Positions 28,506 to 34,165 of a DNA stretch of 34,165 nucleotides are shown one piece after another. A program made the position numbers and the translations under genes. Under the pieces are notes generated by a model. It was not told where the DNA came from. It did no database searches and worked only from the letters and a program-made list of their open reading frames with translations. This DNA is from Psychromicrobium xiongbiense (GTDB lineage Bacteria > Actinomycetota > Actinomycetes > Actinomycetales > Micrococcaceae): positions 1 through 34,165 of the forward strand of contig NZ_JASSZH010000007.1 of NCBI RefSeq assembly GCF_030271165.1. Direction: 5' to 3'. How positions within the stretch are numbered: the first letter of the stretch is position 1; every line of letters starts with the position of its first letter.

Positions 28506-29142
28506 GGCTGGCTCCGGTCCGTGCCCGACCGGCTCGCGCACCGTCACGGCCCAGCCACTGCAGGGTGGCGCGAAGAATCCCGGCCACATCGCCGCGTTCG
28601 CGCAGTTCCTCCTGGCCCTCCGCAGCGCCGTCCAGCGCGGCTCCGGCATCCTTTTCGCTCCAGCCCAGGCTCATCAGCGCTTCGGTGACCTGTGCTTTCC
28701 AGCTATCCGGGGTGGGCATGGCCGCGGCGGCGGAAACCCCGGTGGGGATCAGCTTTCCGGCGAGCTCCAGGACGATCCGGGCAGCCACCTTAGGGCCGAT
28801 GCCGGGAACTTTGGTCAGTGCCTTGCCGTCGCCGCTCGCGACCGCCACCCGGATCGCTTCGGGCTCGAGCACGGAGAGCACGGCCAGGCCGAGCCTCGGC
28901 CCCACCCCGCTCACGCCGAGGAGCACCTCAAAGATTTCCCGTTCCTCACGGTCGGCAAAGCCATAGAGGGTCAGAGCGTCCTCACGCACCATTAGCGCCG
29001 TATTCAGGAACGCTTCGCTGCCCGGCCGCATACCGCTGAGAGTCTGTGGCGTGGCATTGACCAGCAGACCGACCCCGCCCACCTCGACGACCACCGAGTT
29101 GAGGCTGATCTGGCCGACCGTGCCGCGCACCGAGCTAATCAT
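28498..29142 (-). CDS. ruvA: Holliday junction DNA-binding protein RuvA
   Basis: A 214-residue protein that binds the four-way junction as a tetramer and loads RuvB. The N-terminal OB fold starts [28 protein letters not shown]; the helix-hairpin-helix repeats are [14 protein letters not shown] and [16 protein letters not shown]; the C-terminal domain that touches RuvB includes [18 protein letters not shown]. The ATG at 29142-29140 fits the family start. A 154-bp gap separates it from ruvC, unusual for a tight operon, and holds a LexA-like box. Confidence 0.96.
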   Translation of the reverse strand: MISSVRGTVGQISLNSVVVEVGGVGLLVNATPQTLSGMRPGSEAFLNTALMVREDALTLYGFADREEREIFEVLLGVSGVGPRLGLAVLSVLEPEAIRVAVASGDGKALTKVPGIGPKVAARIVLELAGKLIPTGVSAAAAMPTPDSWKAQVTEALMSLGWSEKDAGAALDGAAEGQEELRERGDVAGILRATLQWLGRDGARAGRARTGASRG

Positions 29143-29221
29143 GGAACCCCTTGAGTACCGCGTCAGGAGCTGCCCTGGACCGGTTCATTCTCCGCCCCAG
29201 CCAGACAGCAGCACCTCGCAT

Positions 29222-29237
29222 CCGAACATATCTACGA
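29222..29237. promoter_or_regulatory. LexA-like SOS box upstream of ruvA
   Basis: On the minus strand this 16-mer reads TCGTAGATATGTTCGG and matches the actinobacterial LexA consensus TCGAAC-N4-GTTCGA at 9 of 12 fixed positions. A TAGAGT hexamer that fits the -10 pattern lies just upstream (29245-29240), so a bound repressor would cover the transcription start. ruvAB genes are SOS-regulated in many bacteria, which supports the call. The rest of the 154-bp gap holds no gene. Confidence 0.45.
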
Positions 29238-29296
29238 ATACTCTACGGTGCCAACAGCAAGTTTGCGGGAACTCCGCGGGAGCGCCGCGACACGGA

Positions 29297-29926
29297 TCAG
29301 CCCCAGGAGCCCTTGGGTTTTTCCCGGTTCTTCCGCGCTTTGGCCTCGGCTTCCAGCCAGATCTTCTGAGCTGCCGGCGCCGTGCCTTTCCGGACCGGCA
29401 ATCCGACGGCGCCAGTTCTCATAGCCTGAGCTGTCGACGGTTTCGCCATAGCCGGGCCGCTGCGCCAGGCGGAGGCGATGGCCAGGGCGAGGGCGTCGGC
29501 GGCATCGGCCGGAGTCGGTGGAGCGCTCAGCCGCAGGATCCGCGTCACCATGGCGGTGACGGCGGCCTTGTCCGCTCGGCCGTCGCCGGTGACCGCGGCC
29601 TTGACCTCACTGGGCGTGTGCAGGGCGACAGCAACTCCGTGGCGCGCCGCCGCCGCAATGACGATGCCGGAGGCCTGCGCCACGCCCATCACCGTGGACA
29701 GGTTCGTCTGCGAGAACACGCGTTCCACTGCCAGGACGTCGGGTTTCCAGAGTTCAAGCCAGGCGTCCACTGCCTCAGCGATGACCAGCAGTCGCTCGGG
29801 CAACGGCGTATGCGCCACCGTACCGATCACCTTGACGGCCACCAGGGTGGCCGTGCGGTTGGCGGCGACATCCACCACGCCGAAGCCGCACCGGGTCAGC
29901 CCGGGATCGATACCGAGAACCCTCAT
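29297..29926 (-). CDS. ruvC: Crossover junction endodeoxyribonuclease RuvC
   Basis: A 209-residue resolvase that nicks Holliday junctions symmetrically. The RNase H-like fold shows [19 protein letters not shown] (Asp7), [11 protein letters not shown] (Glu68), [18 protein letters not shown], and [11 protein letters not shown] (Asp141, Asp144), so the four catalytic acidic residues are all present. The last 45 residues are a basic, Lys/Arg/Ala-rich tail beyond the domain. The frame is open to a TTG at 29959 that would overlap yebC. I chose the ATG at 29926-29924 because nearly all homologues start MRVLGIDPG, although no clear ribosome binding site precedes either. yebC lies 19 bp upstream. Confidence 0.95.
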   Translation of the reverse strand: MRVLGIDPGLTRCGFGVVDVAANRTATLVAVKVIGTVAHTPLPERLLVIAEAVDAWLELWKPDVLAVERVFSQTNLSTVMGVAQASGIVIAAAARHGVAVALHTPSEVKAAVTGDGRADKAAVTAMVTRILRLSAPPTPADAADALALAIASAWRSGPAMAKPSTAQAMRTGAVGLPVRKGTAPAAQKIWLEAEAKARKNREKPKGSWG

Positions 29927-29945
29927 GGGTGAAGGTGACCCAGGC

Positions 29946-30701
29946 TCAGTCGGCCTCAAGCTGTGCCAGGACTTCCGGGCTCAGATCGGCATTCGAATAG
30001 ACGTTCTGGACGTCGTCGAGGTCTTCAAGCGCGTCGTAAAGCCGCATGAATTTGCGCGCACCATCGGCGTCGAGTGCGACCTCCATCGACGGAACAAAGC
30101 CTGCTTCATCGTTGTCGTACTCGTAACCGGCTTCGGTCAAAGCCGCCCGGATGGCCGGCAGATCCTGCGGTTCTGAGAGCACCTCAAAGTTCTCGCCATC
30201 GTCCTTGACCTCTTCAGCACCCGCATCGAGGACCGCCATCAGCACATCGTCTTCGCTCAGGCCGTTTTTCGGTACTGCAACGATGCCTTTCCGGGCAAAG
30301 AGATAGGAGACCGATCCGGGATCGGCCATGTTTCCGCCGTTGCGGCTCACCGCGAGGCGTACCTCGGAGGCGGCACGGTTCTTGTTGTCGGTCAGGCACT
30401 CGATCAGTAACGCTGAACCCTGCGGGCCACGCGCTTCATAGATGATCTCGGTGTAATCGACGACCTCACCGGTGAGGCCGGCACCACGCTTGATGGCGCG
30501 GTCGATGTTGTCATTGGGCACCGAGGTCTTCTTGGCTTTGGTGACCGCAAGTTCGAGGCCGGGGTTACCCGCCATATCAGGACCACCGACGCGCGCTGCA
30601 ACCTCGATGTTCTTGATCAGCTTGGCGAACGACTTAGCACGGCGTGCATCGATAACAGCCTTTTTGTGTTTGGTGGTAGCCCATTTGGAGTGACCGGACA
30701 T
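29946..30701 (-). CDS. YebC/PmpR family transcription/translation factor
   Basis: A 251-residue protein of the widespread YebC family, described as DNA-binding regulators and, more recently, as factors that relieve ribosome stalling. The N-terminus [25 protein letters not shown] is the family hallmark. Further blocks are [27 protein letters not shown] and [16 protein letters not shown]. The length is normal. The ATG at 30701-30699 has AGGAG about 11 nt upstream. It lies 8 bp after pdxT and 19 bp before ruvC, matching the common pdxT-yebC-ruvC order. Confidence 0.95.
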   Translation of the reverse strand: MSGHSKWATTKHKKAVIDARRAKSFAKLIKNIEVAARVGGPDMAGNPGLELAVTKAKKTSVPNDNIDRAIKRGAGLTGEVVDYTEIIYEARGPQGSALLIECLTDNKNRAASEVRLAVSRNGGNMADPGSVSYLFARKGIVAVPKNGLSEDDVLMAVLDAGAEEVKDDGENFEVLSEPQDLPAIRAALTEAGYEYDNDEAGFVPSMEVALDADGARKFMRLYDALEDLDDVQNVYSNADLSPEVLAQLEAD

Positions 30702-30709
30702 GCTCTGTT

Positions 30710-31372
30710 CTACTCTCCTCTGCCTTGCATCATGCGGACGAACAATTCGTGAACCCGCAACTCGTCGGGTTCTCCCGCAGTGCCTCTCACCTCAGGGTGG
30801 AAGGATGTTGCCAATACTGTCGACGACCGAACGGCCACGGGACGATCGATTCCCTCAATTCTAACCGTGGCCAGCACCTCCACTCCCGGACCGACCCGTT
30901 CAACCCAGGGCGCGCGGATGAAAACCGCGTGGATCGGTCGCTCCGGATCACTGATCTGGCGGAAATCCAACTCCGCCTCAAAGGAATCCCGCTGCCTGCC
31001 GAAGGCGTTGCGACGCACCGTCATATCAAGGCCACCCAGAGTCTGCTGCGGCTCGCCCCGAGCGTCACGCGCCGGTTCCACCAGCTGATCCGCCAGCAGA
31101 ATCATGCCGGCACAGGAGCCATAGACGGCCCGGCCACTGGAAATGAATTCGCGGACCGGGCGATGGAGGTCGAAGGCTCTCAGCAGTCGATCCATAGCGG
31201 TCGACTCGCCGCCGGGAATGATGAGTCCGTCGAGGCCTTCCAGCTCCTGGGCACGGCGGACGATGCTTCCCTGCACGCCGCAGTCCGCCAGGGCAGCGAG
31301 ATGTTCGCGGAAGTCGCCCTGCAGGGCGAGAACTCCCGCCCGTAGAGCAGAAACGGGAGCGCCTGAATTCAC
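30710..31372 (-). CDS. pdxT: Pyridoxal 5'-phosphate synthase glutaminase subunit PdxT
   Basis: A 220-residue class I glutaminase that feeds ammonia to PdxS in the DXP-independent pathway for vitamin B6. It has [15 protein letters not shown], the PGGEST turn (53-58), the nucleophile Cys87 in [11 protein letters not shown], and FHPE with His192 and Glu194, so the catalytic triad is intact. The start is a GTG at 31372; there is no ribosome binding site, but TATGAT lies 6 nt upstream, suggesting a leaderless mRNA. pdxS, which normally precedes it, is not in the adjacent sequence, where asnB diverges instead. Confidence 0.94.
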   Translation of the reverse strand: MNSGAPVSALRAGVLALQGDFREHLAALADCGVQGSIVRRAQELEGLDGLIIPGGESTAMDRLLRAFDLHRPVREFISSGRAVYGSCAGMILLADQLVEPARDARGEPQQTLGGLDMTVRRNAFGRQRDSFEAELDFRQISDPERPIHAVFIRAPWVERVGPGVEVLATVRIEGIDRPVAVRSSTVLATSFHPEVRGTAGEPDELRVHELFVRMMQGRGE

Positions 31373-31450
31373 CCGTCGATCATATCCCCAGAGCCAGACA
31401 GTACGATTGAGCCTGGACTTTGTCGAAAAAGATCAAGGCGGTAACAGGGT
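31373..31450. promoter_or_regulatory. pdxT / asnB divergent promoter region
   Basis: A 78-bp gap between two divergent start codons. On the minus strand TATGAT (31384-31379) is a strong -10 element 6 nt before the pdxT GTG, placing transcription start at or next to the start codon. No good -35 partner is seen. On the plus strand AAGGCGG lies about 9 nt before the asnB ATG and could be its ribosome binding site; TTGAGC (31407-31412) has no -10 at normal spacing. Confidence 0.45.
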
Positions 31451-34114
31451 ATGTGCGGAATTGCCGGGTACTACGGCTACAACGCGGACGAGCCGATGCT
31501 GAAGGCCATGAGTCTGGCGATGGCTCACCGCGGGCCGGACGGGGAGGGCTTCTACACCCAGGGCCTGGTGGGACTGGCGCACCGACGCCTGGCGATCATC
31601 GACGTCGCCCACGGGCAGGAGCCGATGTACAGCCAGGACGGCGCTACCGTGCTGGTCTACAACGGTGAGGTGTACAACTACCTGGACCTACGGGCGGAAC
31701 TGATCGCGCTGGGCCGCAGTTTCGTGACCGACTCGGATACCGAAGTTGTCCTCCAGTCCTACGAGGAGTGGGGCGAAGACGCCTTCGACCGCTTCAACGG
31801 CATGTTCGGCCTGGCCATCCATGACACCAAGGCCAATAAGCTGGTCCTGGCCCGCGATCATTTCGGCATCAAGCCGCTGTACTTCGCACAGGCCGGCACC
31901 CCGGATGCGCCCACTCTGCTCTTCGCCTCCGAGATCAAGCCACTGCTGGCGAGCCATCAGATTGACCGCAAGGTCAACGAGCGGATTCTCTACCGCTACC
32001 TGCAGTTCCGGATTCACGACGAGGAATCCGAGACGTTCTTCGAGGGCATCGAGAAGCTCATGCCCGGTGAGAAGCTGGTCCTGGATACGCTCACCGGTGC
32101 CTTCGAGGTCTCGATGTACACCCGACTGCCGGAAGAGCTCAAGGAACTCGCTGCGGTCAAAACCCCGTATTCGCCAGAGGTGATTGAGGAATATCGTCAG
32201 CGGTTCACCGAAGCGGTGCGACTACGCCTGCAATCAGAGGTGCCGGTGGGTACCGCGCTCTCCGGCGGCCTGGACTCCTCCGCCGTCGTCGTGACGATCA
32301 ACCAGCTGATGCAGGAGAATGCCGCGGCCACCGATTCTCTTGGTGCAACGCAGCAGACCTTCTCCGCTATTTTCCCGAACTCGATCAATGACGAGGAAAA
32401 ATACGCCGATGCCGTCCTGGCCCGCTGCCAGGGGAACGTCACCAGCCACAAGATCCTGCCCAGGGCGGAGGAATTCGCCCTGGATCTGGAGGACTTCGTC
32501 CGGACTCAGGAAGAGCCCATCATCTCTTCCGGCCCCTACGCGCAGTACCGGGTCATGCAGAAGGCCTCTGAGCACGTCACCGTGCTGCTGGACGGGCAGG
32601 GCGCCGATGAGATGATGGCCGGCTACATCCCCTACTACTTCGCCTATCTGCGGCAGCTCAAGAAGGCCGGTGAATACTCCAAGCTGGCCAAGGAGCTGCT
32701 CTCCAGCGCAGACATCCTCTTCCGTTTGGGCCGTTTCCGGTTGCGCAGTGCGCTCACGCTCCGCAAGGAACGCGGCATCGCGCCCCTGCTGCAGAAATCC
32801 TTCACCAGCAAGTACTCGGCCGAACGATTCGGCAATATCCCGGACAACCTCAAGCTCCGGCTGATCGACGATCTGTTCCACAAATCGTTGCCCGCCGTTC
32901 TGCGCTATGAGGACAAGAACACCATGCGCTTCTCGCTGGAAGGACGCGTTCCCTTCCTGGACAAGGAAGTCGTCAAATATCTTTTCAGCCTCAGCGATGA
33001 ATCCATCATCAAGGGCGGCTGGAACAAGCGCATTCTGCGCGATGCGACGCGCAAGCTGCTCCCTCCGCTGATCAGCAATCGCCGCAATAAGATCGGCTTC
33101 ACCACTCCTGAGGCCGAATGGTTCGTGAACATGAAGGAGAAGCTGTACGAAGTCTTCCTCTCCTCCTCCTTCGAATACCGCCCCTACTGGAATCAGGATG
33201 CGGTGCTTTACGCCTTTGAGGAATACCTCTCCGGTAAATCGGGTGGCTCCACCATGGTGTTCTGGCGCCTGCTGAACACCGAGTTGTGGCTGCGCGAATT
33301 CTTCGATGAGCCGGAGGTAAAGGCCGGAATCGAAGGTAAAAGCGACTATGAGCCGAATGCGGACAAGCAGCTCGATCTGACGATTCCGCAGGGCGCAACC
33401 TACCGCCGGTACCCGCTGCGCACTGAAATCTTCTACAAGGAAACTGACCTGGATCCGGCCATCCTCGGCTATGTGCAGCGGTTCTTCAATGGATTGTCTG
33501 AGGCAGCTGAGGAACATCGCGAGGCCGCTGCTGATACCCCGTGGTACCTCTTCGTCTCCGAAAAAATCGTCGCCATGACGCAGGGGCGCTCCATCCCGGT
33601 CTGGGATATCAAGGTCACCCCCGCAGCGCGCGCCCTGAGTAAGTTCGTGGTGCGTAATCCCGGCGGCATCGGACTCGCCAGCCCCTGGTCCATGCAGCTG
33701 GCCATTCAGGAAGTGGGCCTGCCACGCATCCTCTGGGCGTCTTTCCGCTCCGTGATCGGCAAGCTCCAGGGCAAGAAGGGCGTCTTCTACGATGTGGTGG
33801 GGCACAACATCAACGCGATCGACGGTGCCGCGGGTTACCAGGTGGGCACCTCGACGCATTCGGTCAAGTACGCGCCCAAGGACCCCGATGGCGTGGCGCG
33901 CCGGTTGAGCGCGCAGATCCGGGAGAGCGTCCCCGCCGAATTCGCCCGGAACTTCGGTGGGACTGCGATCATGGACGCCAACGACCTCGGTGTGGTGGCT
34001 CTGGGTCATGACACCGGACTGGCCAAAGACGTCCTCGAGGCGATCTTCAAGGACAACCCGCAGGGCCAGACCACGGAGACCACACCGATGTCTCTGGTGT
34101 TCACTGGCAAGTAG
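31451..34114 (+). CDS. asnB: AsnB-type glutamine amidotransferase/synthetase fused to a CofE-like ligase domain
   Basis: An 887-residue protein. The N-terminal class II glutaminase domain has the nucleophile Cys2 (MCGIAGYYG), AHRRLAIID, YNGEVYNY and DSDTEVV. The synthetase domain has the PP-loop SGGLDSS (271-277), LLDGQGADEMMAGY and MRFSLEGRVPFLD. Together they would use glutamine and ATP to amidate aspartate or another carboxylate. Ordinary AsnB proteins end near residue 640. Here a linker (about 625-652) leads to about 235 extra residues that resemble the F420-0:gamma-glutamyl ligase (CofE) superfamily: VSEKIVAMTQGR (from 702), GIGLASPWSMQLAIQEVG, GVFYDVVGHNINAIDG (Asp791), KYAPKDPDGVARRL and AIMDANDLGVVALG (Asp842). 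The two Asp residues sit where CofE binds metal and GTP. The frame is unbroken. A cell-wall precursor or F420-like cofactor substrate is possible; neither is shown. Confidence 0.85.
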   Translation: MCGIAGYYGYNADEPMLKAMSLAMAHRGPDGEGFYTQGLVGLAHRRLAIIDVAHGQEPMYSQDGATVLVYNGEVYNYLDLRAELIALGRSFVTDSDTEVVLQSYEEWGEDAFDRFNGMFGLAIHDTKANKLVLARDHFGIKPLYFAQAGTPDAPTLLFASEIKPLLASHQIDRKVNERILYRYLQFRIHDEESETFFEGIEKLMPGEKLVLDTLTGAFEVSMYTRLPEELKELAAVKTPYSPEVIEEYRQRFTEAVRLRLQSEVPVGTALSGGLDSSAVVVTINQLMQENAAATDSLGATQQTFSAIFPNSINDEEKYADAVLARCQGNVTSHKILPRAEEFALDLEDFVRTQEEPIISSGPYAQYRVMQKASEHVTVLLDGQGADEMMAGYIPYYFAYLRQLKKAGEYSKLAKELLSSADILFRLGRFRLRSALTLRKERGIAPLLQKSFTSKYSAERFGNIPDNLKLRLIDDLFHKSLPAVLRYEDKNTMRFSLEGRVPFLDKEVVKYLFSLSDESIIKGGWNKRILRDATRKLLPPLISNRRNKIGFTTPEAEWFVNMKEKLYEVFLSSSFEYRPYWNQDAVLYAFEEYLSGKSGGSTMVFWRLLNTELWLREFFDEPEVKAGIEGKSDYEPNADKQLDLTIPQGATYRRYPLRTEIFYKETDLDPAILGYVQRFFNGLSEAAEEHREAAADTPWYLFVSEKIVAMTQGRSIPVWDIKVTPAARALSKFVVRNPGGIGLASPWSMQLAIQEVGLPRILWASFRSVIGKLQGKKGVFYDVVGHNINAIDGAAGYQVGTSTHSVKYAPKDPDGVARRLSAQIRESVPAEFARNFGGTAIMDANDLGVVALGHDTGLAKDVLEAIFKDNPQGQTTETTPMSLVFTGK

Positions 34115-34133
34115 TCGACGCTGACACGGCTGT

Positions 34134-34165
34134 GGCCGGGGTGCGCATCATCGCGGAACCCGGCC
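34134..34165 (+). terminator. Hairpin downstream of asnB at the window edge
   Basis: Perfect 7-bp arms GGCCGGG (34134-34140) and CCCGGCC (34159-34165) enclose an 18-nt loop that includes a CGC/GCG inner pair. It begins 20 bp after the asnB stop. The window ends at the last stem base, so a T tract cannot be seen. Confidence 0.5.

Noticed and set aside
32234..34009. A 591-codon open frame on the minus strand opposite asnB
   Set aside because: It is the antisense shadow of asnB, including its CofE-like part; no domain motifs are visible.

Overview
The window looks like chromosomal DNA of a high-GC actinobacterium, most likely a Micrococcaceae (Arthrobacter-like) species. The reasons are the G+C-rich coding sequence, frequent GTG starts, the aroE-aroC-aroK-aroB-efp-nusB order, the DUF948/DUF6167 pair next to alaS, a cysteine-free ribosomal protein S4, a gene for an actinobacterial VLRF1-type peptidyl-tRNA hydrolase, and the yebC-ruvC-ruvA-ruvB-yajC-secD-secF-rel order. 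The genus cannot be fixed from the sequence alone. Almost all of it is core housekeeping DNA: I see no tRNA, rRNA, insertion sequence, prophage or CRISPR array.

Region 1 (65-11113, all minus strand, so read from right to left) starts with rpsD, which ends at a hairpin terminator. It continues with two small membrane proteins (DUF948, DUF6167), alaS, ruvX and mltG, then the shikimate genes aroE, aroC, aroK and aroB, and finally efp and nusB. Many junctions overlap by 1-4 bases, so much of this run is probably translationally coupled.

Region 2 (11343-21408) has genes on both strands. rarA (minus) and the VLRF1-like gene (plus) are separated by 31 bp, of which 21 bp form a perfect inverted repeat holding two symmetrical -10 elements, each 7 nt from its start codon. 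Next come aspS, an APC-family transporter, hisS, a membrane-anchored cyclophilin, a DUF349 protein and a small AbiEi-like protein of uncertain role.

Region 3 (21452-31372, minus strand) carries pdxT, yebC, ruvC, ruvA, ruvB, yajC, secD, secF and the bifunctional (p)ppGpp enzyme gene rel. A LexA-like box lies upstream of ruvA. pdxT has no pdxS beside it.

Region 4 (31451-34165, plus strand) is the most unusual part. It holds an 887-residue AsnB-type glutamine amidotransferase/synthetase whose last ~235 residues look like a CofE-like amino-acid ligase domain (F420-0:gamma-glutamyl ligase superfamily). It sits where pdxS would normally be, diverges from pdxT, and is followed by a hairpin at the window edge. 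This apparent amidotransferase-ligase fusion is the best candidate for an undescribed function.
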